Below are positions 44,890-52,778 of a stretch of 64,000 bases of DNA, one piece after another. Origin of the DNA: Adhaeribacter rhizoryzae (GTDB lineage Bacteria; Bacteroidota; Bacteroidia; Cytophagales; Hymenobacteraceae). A model generated the notes under the pieces. The model did no database searches. It worked only from the letters and a program-made list of their open reading frames with translations, and was not told where the DNA came from. How positions within the stretch are numbered: the first letter of the stretch is position 1; every line of letters starts with the position of its first letter. Position numbers and translations under genes: made by a program. The DNA is taken from positions 1-64,000 of the forward strand of contig NZ_VWSF01000026.1 in assembly GCF_008629685.1 (NCBI RefSeq), in the 5' to 3' direction.

Positions 44890-45123
44890 TTATTTAGAAC
44901 AGTATTTTCTTTGTAGATCATCGGGTAAGCCTATTCCAACAAACCGATAATCACCTGTTTGAATTTTAGCAAACTCTAGCTGTTGGGCGTGTGCATAAAG
45001 GGGATGAACGGCCTCTTCCGCGCAACAAGCCGAACATAACATTTGTGTATTAAACCAGGAAGACTGTAAGGTGGAAGTTTTATCCTGGCAACGTTGACAA
45101 ACGGACATATAATTTCTTTCCAT
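44890..45123 (-). CDS. Small zinc-ribbon-like protein
   Basis: The product is 77 residues with two Cys pairs, VCQRCQ at ~8-13 and LCSACC at ~29-34. These could coordinate zinc. The C-terminal block is YRFVGIGLPDDLQRKY. Similar small Cys-pair proteins ending in GIGLP are found in Bacteroidota, as I recall; the function is unknown. A second ATG at codon 6 (45108) is equally possible. Confidence 0.65.
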   Translation of the reverse strand: MERNYMSVCQRCQDKTSTLQSSWFNTQMLCSACCAEEAVHPLYAHAQQLEFAKIQTGDYRFVGIGLPDDLQRKYCSK

Positions 45124-45134
45124 TATTCATTCTT

Positions 45135-45305
45135 TCATTTCCAACTCTCATCTAATCCCGAAAAGGTAATGGTACCCTCCTGTATGGCCAATACAACATA
45201 GTTTCCCTCCGGCATTATTTTAGAAAATTTATTTTCAGTAATGTTAAGATATTTGCCAAAAATGAATTTTAGATGAAAAAAGGAAATAGCATGAAAGTTA
45301 TCGTT
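45135..45305 (-). pseudogene. Possible remnant of a protein-coding gene
   Basis: The minus strand holds a protein-like frame of ~57 codons ending at 45135. It includes GKYLNITENKFSKIMPEGNY and VVLAIQEGTITFSGLDESWK, but lacks a start before an in-frame stop upstream (~45306). The only ATG would give 25 residues. It resembles the C-terminal end of a larger gene that has been lost. The family is not recognised. The rest of the gap to 45788 (AT-rich) contains nothing recognisable. Confidence 0.3.
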
Positions 45306-45788
45306 AAGTTATTGCCTAGTCAGTTGCTTTTGATTATTTCGGCTAATTTGAAAACAGTTTAAGCAGCATCGTGCTAGCCAGTATGCGCTTCGGGCATGGA
45401 GTAAGAGTTGAACTTGAAAACCTTAGTATAAAACAAAAGACCTAACTTTTGGAGAAACTAGCCAAAATTTTCACCTACATACTTCTTCTTTTAAATAACA
45501 GAAAAGTGGCAGCCTACAGCTATCCCATTTAGGTAATAAATATCCGGCGTTGTTGCTGCCTCTATACTTAAGCCTTTCTGTACCACCAAAATAATTAACC
45601 TAAATTTAATCAGGCTTCCTTACAAAAGTGCTTTTCTGTAAAAACAACTAACCTTTTGTAAGGCATTAATTATCAATATATTAACCTTAACAATTTTTTA
45701 AAGAAATCTGCTTTTTATAGCAACACCTACGTATTTATTCCAAATTTTAGGCATAACTCCCTTTTAGTGAGTGCGTAAGGTAGGTGCT

Positions 45789-46484
45789 ATGAAAAAGGAA
45801 GAAATCTTTTTATCTGATATTCAAAGGATATTTTTAGGGAATGCACCGTGGGAATTTATGCTGGAGGTTCTTCTTCGTACCATAATTATTTACCTGGCTT
45901 TAACGGTTACTATGCGGTTGCTGGGTAAGCGCATGAATGCCCAGTTAACTATTTCGGAGTTGGCCGTTATGATTACGCTGGGCGGTATTGTTTCGGTGCC
46001 TATGCAAGTACCCGAACGCGGTTTATTAGTAGGAATGGTTATTCTGCTGGCAGCTTTGTTTTTTCAGCGGGGCTTAAACTGGCTGGGTTTTAAATTTAAG
46101 AAAATAGAAGTATTAACGCAGGGCGATATTCAGTTGATGGCAAAAGATGGCTACCTGGATATTGCAGAAATGAGCAAAGCCAAGGTTTCGAAAGAACAGC
46201 TTTTTGCCAACCTGCGCTCGCAAAATGTGCAGCATCTAGGGCAGGTAAAGCGGGCTTACCTCGAAGCTTGCGGCCTGTTTAGTGTTTTCCGGGAAAAAAA
46301 TCCGAAACCCGGTTTATCTATTTTGCCCGAGCGGGATGCAGAACTACACGAAGCCGAAGCGCGCGACAATAAATATTGTGTTTGCTTTCAGTGTGGGCAG
46401 TTGGAGTTAAAAGAAGATGTAAAAAACAGGGCGTGTGTGCGTTGTAATTGTAACGAATGGACTTACGCCGTTAAAGAAGTTTAA
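45789..46484 (+). CDS. DUF421 (YetF-like) membrane protein with C-terminal zinc ribbon, copy 1
   Basis: The 231-residue protein has three N-terminal membrane segments (~21-42, 57-76, 80-97). The cytoplasmic DUF421 domain is then seen in LMAKDGYLDIAEMSKAKVSK and VKRAYLEACGLFSVF. TMRLLGKRMNAQLTISELAV is the family's membrane signature. The C-terminus adds a likely zinc ribbon with Cys199/Cys202 and Cys216/Cys219 (plus Cys197 and Cys221), not part of the usual domain. A GTG codon at 45771 is in frame, but ATG 45789 matches the paralogue's start. It forms an operon with copy 2, 3 bases downstream. Confidence 0.85.
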   Translation: MKKEEIFLSDIQRIFLGNAPWEFMLEVLLRTIIIYLALTVTMRLLGKRMNAQLTISELAVMITLGGIVSVPMQVPERGLLVGMVILLAALFFQRGLNWLGFKFKKIEVLTQGDIQLMAKDGYLDIAEMSKAKVSKEQLFANLRSQNVQHLGQVKRAYLEACGLFSVFREKNPKPGLSILPERDAELHEAEARDNKYCVCFQCGQLELKEDVKNRACVRCNCNEWTYAVKEV

Positions 46485-46487
46485 AGT

Positions 46488-47177
46488 ATGAAACCCGAAG
46501 AAATACATCTCGGCGATTGGGCCCGCATTTTTATTGGCGAGAATCCGCCCGCTTTTTTTATGGAGGCACTCTTCCGCATTGCCCTTATTTATATTATTTT
46601 AATGGTATCGATGCGAATAATGGGCAAGCGCATGGGCTCGTTACTTACCCGCAACGAAATGATTGCTTTGATTTGCCTGGCTGCGGCTAACGGTGTGGCC
46701 TTACAATCGCCGGAGCGCGGAATATTGCCGGTTATAATTATTGCGGTGGTTATTATTAGCTTTCAGAAATATATTGCCTGGCGGGCCATGAAAAGCACTA
46801 AGTTTGAAAGCCTGGTACTAGACGATATGGATTTACTGGTAAAAGATGGCTATTTGCAGCTAGACAAAATGGAACAAACGCGCCTGACCCGCGAACGCCT
46901 GATGGCCGAGTTCCGGCACAATGGCATTAATAATTTGGGCCGGGTGCAACGCGCTTACTTAGAAGCCAACGGTAAGTTTTCTATCCTGCAATATTCCGAT
47001 GAAAAAATTGGCTTATCTACCTTACCCACCTGGGACAAAGATTTTCAGGACTCGTTGCCGAAAGCACCTGCAAATTATGCCTGCCGCAGTTGCGGCAATA
47101 TTGTAAAAGGCCCTAAACCAACCGAAGAATGCGACCGCTGCCATCATCAGGATTGGGAAGAAGCCATAATTACCTAA
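46488..47177 (+). CDS. DUF421 (YetF-like) membrane protein with C-terminal zinc ribbon, copy 2
   Basis: The 229-residue protein aligns with the preceding gene over its whole length: MKPEEIHLGDWARIFIGENP against MKKEEIFLSDIQRIFLGNAP, SMRIMGKRMGSLLTRNEMIA, LLVKDGYLQLDKMEQTRLTR and VQRAYLEANGKFSIL. The C-terminal ribbon has Cys199/Cys202 and Cys215/Cys218. The two probably form a heteromeric membrane complex or arose by tandem duplication. DUF421 proteins have been connected with membrane or spore envelope functions, and their biochemical role is unknown. A perfect hairpin lies 69 bases after the stop. Confidence 0.85.
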   Translation: MKPEEIHLGDWARIFIGENPPAFFMEALFRIALIYIILMVSMRIMGKRMGSLLTRNEMIALICLAAANGVALQSPERGILPVIIIAVVIISFQKYIAWRAMKSTKFESLVLDDMDLLVKDGYLQLDKMEQTRLTRERLMAEFRHNGINNLGRVQRAYLEANGKFSILQYSDEKIGLSTLPTWDKDFQDSLPKAPANYACRSCGNIVKGPKPTEECDRCHHQDWEEAIIT

Positions 47178-47246
47178 CTTTTTTGGTTTAAGAAAAAATC
47201 ACCTGTAAAAAATTCTTTAACCTTTATCCAGGTTCTAACCAACACC

Positions 47247-47269
47247 CCGGACGGTGCCTCACCGTCCGG
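47247..47269. repeat. Perfect 10-bp-stem hairpin with 3-base loop
   Basis: CCGGACGGTG (47247-47256) and CACCGTCCGG (47260-47269) are exact complements around CCT. Flanking AACC (outside) and GGTT may extend the pairing. It follows the DUF421 pair, but no U-tract follows. Confidence 0.7.
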
Positions 47270-47385
47270 AAGGTTACCGATAGCCTTACAGATTATTAAC
47301 TATAAACTGCCATATTAAAAACACAAAGAAATATTCTGCGAGATTGGCATAGATCGTAAAATCCAAAGTTTAGTTAAAGGTGGTT

Positions 47386-48342
47386 CTACTCCTCGCCCGG
47401 GTTTAGCCAAACCACTTTTTGGTCGGGGGTATGCGGCTGGCCAATAATATCGCGGTATAAATCGGGCCGGCGGGCTTTTTTGTAGCGGTAACCGCCGGCA
47501 TTTTTAAGTTTATCGGGGATTAGGGTGGCAATGGCAATATCGTTATCCAGTTTCCGGCATTCGGCAATAATATCGCCAAAAGGGTCAATAATCATAGAGC
47601 AGCCATTTTTTAGTTGGTCGTCGTCCATACCAATAGGGTTGGAAAAAACTACGTAGATGCCGTTGTCGTAAGCGCGCGCGGGCAGCCACTTCATCAGCCA
47701 GTCTCTGCCTTTCATGCCATCAAACTCAAGCCTCAAAGAAGTGGGATCGTTCTCACGGTTTTCCCAAAGTTTAGGTTCTACAAAGCCGGCGCCGGGCCGC
47801 GTAGAGGGCGTGCACATGGTTACGTGCGGGGTAAAAATAATATCGGCACCCAGTAAATTGGTGGCTCTTACGTTCTCAATAATATTGTTATCGTAGCAAA
47901 TTAAAATGCCGCACTTCCAGCCAAATAATTCAAACACACAATAGCTATTGCCGGGCGTAATATTGGGGTTAATAAACGGATGCAGTTTCCGGTATTTGGC
48001 TACCAGTCCGTTTTTATCTACGCACACGTAGCCTTTGTAAATTTTGTCGGCTTCGTCTTTTTCGAAAAGCCCGGCTAATATTGCAATGTCGTGGCGGCGG
48101 GCTATTTCGGTTAAGCGTTTTACACTGGGCCCATCCGGAATAAACTCGGCTACTTCCAACATCTGGGCTTTAGAAAGCGGACGCGCAAACGTATAACCTG
48201 TAACAGAACACTCGTGAAAAGAAATAACCTTGGCGCCTGCTTCGGCAGCTTGCCGGCTCAGGTCTTCAATCACGCTTAAATTATATACTTTGTCGTTGCT
48301 TTTATTCTCGAACTGAGCCGTCGCAATTTTAAGTTTTTCCAT
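47386..48342 (-). CDS. Nitrilase-superfamily carbon-nitrogen hydrolase
   Basis: The 318-residue protein has the catalytic triad Glu44 (SFHECSVTGY), Lys119 (KYRKLHPF) and Cys149 (CGILICYDNN). Start KIATAQFENKSNDK and TPGNSYCVFELFG also fit the superfamily. It hydrolyses a non-peptide amide or nitrile bond in the cytoplasm. The substrate is unknown; N-carbamoyl or omega-amide hydrolysis is common among such proteins. Length is normal. Lone gene. Confidence 0.87.
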   Translation of the reverse strand: MEKLKIATAQFENKSNDKVYNLSVIEDLSRQAAEAGAKVISFHECSVTGYTFARPLSKAQMLEVAEFIPDGPSVKRLTEIARRHDIAILAGLFEKDEADKIYKGYVCVDKNGLVAKYRKLHPFINPNITPGNSYCVFELFGWKCGILICYDNNIIENVRATNLLGADIIFTPHVTMCTPSTRPGAGFVEPKLWENRENDPTSLRLEFDGMKGRDWLMKWLPARAYDNGIYVVFSNPIGMDDDQLKNGCSMIIDPFGDIIAECRKLDNDIAIATLIPDKLKNAGGYRYKKARRPDLYRDIIGQPHTPDQKVVWLNPGEE

Positions 48343-48480
48343 TGTTATTGGTTTGAAGTTTCAGGCCTGAGGTTTGCTTTACAGCAATTTTTAACCTGCC
48401 ACTTTCCTGATTATGGTAATTGTATAAATATTCAAATAACTATTTTAATTTAGATAAAAGTTAAGTCTTTGGAGTCTACA

Positions 48481-48559
48481 TTTGTCATTCTGGGAATACA
48501 AGTATTCCGGGAGGAACCTATTTAGTTACCTGCTACATAGTTTCCTCCTGAATGACAAA
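48481..48559. repeat. TCATTC hairpin repeat family copy 3, with nested side hairpin
   Basis: The outer arms TTTGTCATTC (48481-48490) and GAATGACAAA (48550-48559) pair. The inner arms GAGGAACCTATTTAG and CTACATAGTTTCCTC pair imperfectly. Between the outer and inner left arms lies an extra segment, GGAATACAAGTATTCC, itself a 6-bp hairpin, absent from the other copies. The rest of the 332-base gap is AT-rich. Confidence 0.75.
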
Positions 48560-48674
48560 TGTGGGTTTCTTAAACCTATATTCTTCATACTTTTGCCTTT
48601 GGCATAATTACTAATTATTAAATAAACACGCCGCCGCTTCAAGTTCTTCTTTCTGAATTTTACAGCGCTATTAC

Positions 48675-49181
48675 TTACAGCTTAGGTCGTCTTACGGCAT
48701 AAATCAGTTCATCTTCAAAATTCCCGTTTTTATAAAGGGTTTTAATTAAATGCGCTTCCAGCACAAAACCGGCTTTTTCCAGCACCCGCTGCGAAGCTTT
48801 ATTCGAGCCAAAAGGCCGCGCAAATATTCGCTCAACGTCCAGGTTTTGAAAGGCAAAAGCTACCATTTGCCCAATGGCTTGGGTAATAATGCCCTGCCCC
48901 CAGTACGGTTCGCCCAACCAATAGCCCAACTCCGCATTTTTCCGGTATATATCGGTTTGCGGATGTATACCAATGCCTCCGGCTGCTTCGCCGTTTACTT
49001 CAATGGCAAATATTTTAGACGGCGTGTTGCTGGTAGCAAAACCGATAAAATTTTGGCCATGCTCGGATGTATAGGGATGCGGAAACTGATCGGTCATGAA
49101 CTGGGCAATGGCGGCATTGTTGGCATATTTCACCAAACTGTCTAAATCTGCCAGGGTCCAGGGCCGAAGCTTGAAATTCAT
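48675..49181 (-). CDS. GNAT-family N-acetyltransferase (RimJ/RimL-like)
   Basis: From ATG 49181 the product is 168 residues, starting MNFKLRPWTLADLDSLVKYA. It has the RimJ/RimL pattern ELGYWLGEPYWGQGIITQAI and RIFARPFGSNKASQRVLEKA, plus a C-terminal EDELIYAVRRPKL. Acetylation of a protein N-terminus or small amine is expected. An upstream in-frame ATG at 49238 would add 19 residues, but the domain begins at MNFKLRPW. Confidence 0.87.
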   Translation of the reverse strand: MNFKLRPWTLADLDSLVKYANNAAIAQFMTDQFPHPYTSEHGQNFIGFATSNTPSKIFAIEVNGEAAGGIGIHPQTDIYRKNAELGYWLGEPYWGQGIITQAIGQMVAFAFQNLDVERIFARPFGSNKASQRVLEKAGFVLEAHLIKTLYKNGNFEDELIYAVRRPKL

Positions 49182-49362
49182 CTGGTTAGTTTTTGAGGAT
49201 GTTCTAACGGAAAACCACAGGGCTAAAAAGGCCCGCATAAACTAAAAAAGAAAGATAAATATTTGAACGGACAAGCCAAGCCGGAGGCCCTGTTTTTTTA
49301 AACTACTTTACTGGATATTAGCCACCAGCCTACGTTTATACGTTAGCCCTCATCCAAAATAA

Positions 49363-49389
49363 AAAAGCAAGCTTTAGTAGCTTGCTTTT
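49363..49389 (-). terminator. Intrinsic terminator of the Gly-rich small-protein gene
   Basis: AAAAGCAAGCT (49363-49373) pairs perfectly with AGCTTGCTTTT (49379-49389). On the minus strand it is followed by a T-rich run. It lies 13 bases after the stop at 49403. Confidence 0.75.
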
Positions 49390-49402
49390 CTTTTATTATG
49401 CT

Positions 49403-49687
49403 TTAAGATTTACCTTCCGGCGGGCCATCGCCTTCAAAGCCGCCAGTTAAATGCGAGCCTTCCATGCCGCCAGTGTTGCCGCCGCCTAAACCACCGGCTT
49501 TGGCAGCATTGCCGGCGTTTCCGGCCCCACTACCTTTACCGGCATCCTGGTCGTCGGTCTCATCACTACCTTTCAGCTTATGCTTTTTTTCTTTGTCGTC
49601 GCCGGCATGTGGACCAGTATTATTATCTACCCCACCACCAGAGGTATTATCGTTTCGGGCAATAAAATTTATTCTGTATTTCTTCAT
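49403..49687 (-). CDS. Small Gly/Asp-rich, probably disordered protein
   Basis: From the ATG at 49687 the product is 94 residues: MKKYRINFIARNDNTSGGG, then a very Gly/Asp/Lys/Asn-rich, low-complexity segment ending EGDGPPEGKS. A longer reading from 49729 adds 14 residues with little support. It has no Cys, signal peptide or membrane segment. Composition is similar to the product of 1880-2131. Such proteins are found in related Cytophagales, but the function is unknown. It has a clean terminator, supporting expression. Confidence 0.6.
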   Translation of the reverse strand: MKKYRINFIARNDNTSGGGVDNNTGPHAGDDKEKKHKLKGSDETDDQDAGKGSGAGNAGNAAKAGGLGGGNTGGMEGSHLTGGFEGDGPPEGKS

Positions 49688-49906
49688 AGCGCAAATATTT
49701 ATCTGCCTATTCTTACGGGCATCTGGCAACCAGGTATATTAAAATTAGCCGAAAATTAGCCCTTACGTATAAAAATTAACATCTGAGATAAGCTTTTTCA
49801 GAAGCATAAACATACTTACCACCACCTTAGAAGCCGGTAAACAACCATATTTTCACCTTACTTTTGGTATCCGAAACAGTTAAAAATTACAAAAACCTGA
49901 ATCCGT

Positions 49907-50521
49907 TTAGGAATCTATTTTATGCTGTTCTACTAATTCCAGCCGTTTTACCACCGAATTTTTACTTAGAATAGTGCCCGGCGACAACACCGCATTGGCT
50001 CCAATTCTGGAATAATCGCCCACCAAAGAGCCAAATTTATCGCTGCCGGTATTAATTATTCTGGAATCGTAAACCACCGAAATATTTTTGATTGCTCTTT
50101 CATTATAATGATTGGCCGCAATAGAACCGGCTTCGAAATTAACCTGCCGGCCAATAATGCTGTTACCAATGTAATTAAAATGTGCAATGGCCGTATTGGC
50201 GCAAATAATACTGTTTTTGATTTCGCAACCGGGCCCAATTCTAACTGAATCGGTCAGGAAAACACCCTCCCGGAAATAAGCATGTGCCCCCACAAAACAA
50301 TGCGGACCAATAATTGCCGGACCTTTCAGCACAACGCCTTGCTCTATTACAGCCGTTTGGTGCACCGCTACGTTATCGTTAATCGTAAATTCAGCTCCCA
50401 GATTTGTAATTATCCCGGATAAGATATTTTTCAGGTTATTCGTAATCTCCCAGGGCAGCAGGTTACCGTGGTTAGGCAACAGGCTGGAAAAGTCTTCTAT
50501 AAAATTGTCTATCGGTATCAT
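49907..50521 (-). CDS. Left-handed beta-helix (hexapeptide repeat) acyltransferase-like protein
   Basis: The 204-residue protein shows repeating (LIV)-G-x-x-x-x units: VVLKGPAIIGPHCFVGAHAYF, VRIGPGCEIKNSIICANTAI, NYIGNSIIGRQVNFEAG and SRIGANAVLSPGTILSKNSV (blocks abbreviated). This is the pattern of the LpxA/GlmU-type beta-helix, with N-terminal helical residues. It resembles the C-terminal half of nucleotidyl-/acyltransferases that modify sugar nucleotides. The catalytic His expected in acetyltransferases is not certain. No sugar-nucleotide gene is adjacent. It is transcribed in the same direction as the ABC-F gene, which lies 57 bases downstream. Confidence 0.78.
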   Translation of the reverse strand: MIPIDNFIEDFSSLLPNHGNLLPWEITNNLKNILSGIITNLGAEFTINDNVAVHQTAVIEQGVVLKGPAIIGPHCFVGAHAYFREGVFLTDSVRIGPGCEIKNSIICANTAIAHFNYIGNSIIGRQVNFEAGSIAANHYNERAIKNISVVYDSRIINTGSDKFGSLVGDYSRIGANAVLSPGTILSKNSVVKRLELVEQHKIDS

Positions 50522-50578
50522 GTAGAGTAATCAGTTAATATGCTAGCGGCGCTCATTTGCCGCATTCTTTAAGGATAG

Positions 50579-52168
50579 CTATACCAAATTAATCGTTCGT
50601 TCTATGTTTACTTGCTTCAGAAAATACGCATCGTGCGATACCACCAGCAGCGTGCCCTGGTAATCGTTAATAGCCGCGGTTAATATTTCGGTGTTCTGAA
50701 TATTCAGGTTATTGGTTGGTTCGTCCAGAATAATTATATCGGGCGCTTGGTTACCAATGGTGAGGCAGCAAAGCATGAGCCGCATTTTTTCGCCGCCGCT
50801 CAGGGCACTACAAGGTTTATCCCAATCGTCTTTGGTAAACAAAAACCGGTTTAGCCTGATTTTTATTTCGTGCTCCTGCAGGGCAGTACGGTTAAACTGC
50901 TGCGCCTGCTCGTAAATATTCAGGTGGTTGTTTATTAAAGAATAATCCTGGTCGATGTACACGGCCTGGTTAGCTGCCCGGTAAACCGTACCGGAATTTG
51001 GCTCCAGTTGGCCTAAAATTATTTTTATTAAAGTGGTTTTGCCCGAGCCGTTTAAGCCTTGCAGGGCAATTCGTTCGCCGCTGGTAATCCGAAAATTTAA
51101 GGGCTGTTGCCAAAGTAATTGTCCGGCATACCCGTAGTTAATATCCTGGGCCGTAACTAATATTTTGCCCTGGTGCAGCGCCGATTGGTCGAAGTTAAAC
51201 TTCATTTTGTCTGCAGCGGGTAATTCTTGCCGCAAGGCCGTAAGTTCCTGGGCAATGGCTCCTATTTTTTCGGCATGCACGCCTTTTAGCTTAGCGGTGC
51301 TGTTTTCCGCGCTGTTTTTCAGGGTATTCATCACAATTTTAGGAAGTCCGGCTTTTTCCTGTTTTTTCTTACCGCGGGCATCCAGCTTTTGTTGTTTTTC
51401 GGCGGTTTCCCGTTCTACTTCTTTGGCTTTCCGTAGGGCTTTTTCCTTGCTTTTAACATCTTCGGTTAAGGCCTGGCTTTGGATTTGTTTCTGCTCTTGG
51501 TAGAACTCAAAATTGCCGCCGTAAACGGTTATGCCGCGCTTGCTTAGTTCCAAAACCAGGTCCAATAAATTCAGCAAAGTGCGGTCGTGGCTTACTACCA
51601 ATAAAGTGCTGCTCGTGGACTGAATAAATTTATACAACAAAGCTCTGCCGGCGGTATCGAGGTGGTTGCTGGGCTCATCTAATAAAACAATTTCGGGTTG
51701 GTGAATAAAAATACCCGCCAGAAACACTTTGGTTTTTTGCCCACCGCTAAGGGTGCCCATGGGCTGCGATAAATCCAGATCGGTTAGTTGCCAATATTGC
51801 AGCGCCTCCTGGCACCGTTCTTCCAGGGTCCAGTCGTCGTTTAGCCTTTCCAGGTTTTCTTCGGTTACCTGGCCTTCCAGAATTTCTTTTAACGCTTTTA
51901 ATTTTGTTTCTATCCGGAGGGCCTGGGCAACCGTTAGGTGGTTAAACTGCCCGAATAATTGCGGTACATAATATGGTTTAGAACTGGTTTTTATTAATCC
52001 ATCGGCTGGTGGTAAATCACCGGCAATAATTTTAAGTAAAGTAGATTTACCGGCGCCGTTATTGCCAATTAAGGCTGCTTTGTGGTGCCGGTTAAGGGTG
52101 AGATTTAGGTTCTGAAATAATAGATCCTGGTTAGGATGGGTATAGGAAATATGCTGTAAGGTAACCAT
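50579..52168 (-). CDS. ABC-F family ATPase (ribosome-associated type)
   Basis: The ~530-residue protein has two ATP-binding domains in one chain and no membrane segments. N-domain: Walker A GNNGAGKST (35-43), signature LSGGQ, Walker B VLLDEPSNHLD. A Lys/Glu-rich linker of ~100 residues follows. C-domain: GLNGSGKTT, LSGGEKMRL, IILDEPTNNLN. ABC-F proteins act on the ribosome, in translation or antibiotic protection. The linker type was not matched to a resistance subclass, so antibiotic function should not be assumed. Start ATG 52168 (MVTLQHISYT) is preferred over the GTG at 52222. Confidence 0.85.
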   Translation of the reverse strand: MVTLQHISYTHPNQDLLFQNLNLTLNRHHKAALIGNNGAGKSTLLKIIAGDLPPADGLIKTSSKPYYVPQLFGQFNHLTVAQALRIETKLKALKEILEGQVTEENLERLNDDWTLEERCQEALQYWQLTDLDLSQPMGTLSGGQKTKVFLAGIFIHQPEIVLLDEPSNHLDTAGRALLYKFIQSTSSTLLVVSHDRTLLNLLDLVLELSKRGITVYGGNFEFYQEQKQIQSQALTEDVKSKEKALRKAKEVERETAEKQQKLDARGKKKQEKAGLPKIVMNTLKNSAENSTAKLKGVHAEKIGAIAQELTALRQELPAADKMKFNFDQSALHQGKILVTAQDINYGYAGQLLWQQPLNFRITSGERIALQGLNGSGKTTLIKIILGQLEPNSGTVYRAANQAVYIDQDYSLINNHLNIYEQAQQFNRTALQEHEIKIRLNRFLFTKDDWDKPCSALSGGEKMRLMLCCLTIGNQAPDIIILDEPTNNLNIQNTEILTAAINDYQGTLLVVSHDAYFLKQVNIERTINLV

Positions 52169-52416
52169 AATTTCTTTCTTCAAAAAAGTGAATAATAACC
52201 GTGTTCCGCCTAAGCGGTACACTAGCTGTTTTCTTCCTGAAAGAAATTATATCTCACATAAATAGGTCTTTAGTAGGTAGGTGCAGGCAAATTTACAAAA
52301 ATTTTTTGGTTGTAATGCGTTTGGGTACTAGTCCTGATTGCCCACCGATGAAACTATATTAATTGCTTTTGGGGCCAGCTTAGTTGTATAGCATTTAAAT
52401 AAGTCGTTAGTCAGTA

Positions 52417-52510
52417 GCCCTTGCAGCGTGTTTTCACCGGCAAGTAGTTGGGCAAAGCCCTAATGGCGACCAACTTCGCTTTTAATCCAAATACTAAACG
52501 CTACGGCCTT
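52417..52510. repeat. Dispersed repeat with GCGTGTTTTCACC core, copy 2
   Basis: Core 52417-52449 matches 33272-33304 with two mismatches, and AATACTAAAC follows near 52490. Outside the core and this motif the two copies differ. It lies in the ~600-base gap upstream of the ABC-F gene. Confidence 0.7.
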
Positions 52511-52660
52511 ATACTTTAATAAGCTAGATAAAATTTTTTCGGTTTCTTTACCATCTAATATATTAGCGTGGGTGGTACCTTTAATTTCATAAATAACTGA
52601 AATAAATCATTTTACTTATGGATTGCAAATGTCTGAAAAGAGGTTTAAGAAACCCAATTC

Positions 52661-52717
52661 TGTCATTCAGGAGGAAACTATTTAGCAGGTTGCCAAATAG
52701 TTTCCTCCTGAATGACA
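52661..52717. repeat. TCATTC hairpin repeat family copy 4 (23-bp arms)
   Basis: Arms 52661-52683 and 52695-52717 are exactly complementary, with core TGTCATTCAGGAGGAAAC. Compared with 23732-23788, a base changes on both arms so that pairing is kept. It is downstream of the TlpA-like gene and has no U-tract. Confidence 0.9.
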
Positions 52718-52778
52718 CGGGTAGATTGCTTATACTAATAAGCTGTTTAGAAGAAAATTATGCAAAATAGCAGCTATC

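Noticed and set aside
45291-45362. 23-codon plus-strand frame with an AAGGA-like site upstream
   Set aside because: Too short and without protein features; chance occurrence in AT-rich DNA is likely.
50579-52168. Calling the ABC-F protein an antibiotic-resistance determinant
   Set aside because: No sequence feature seen here separates it from housekeeping ABC-F proteins.
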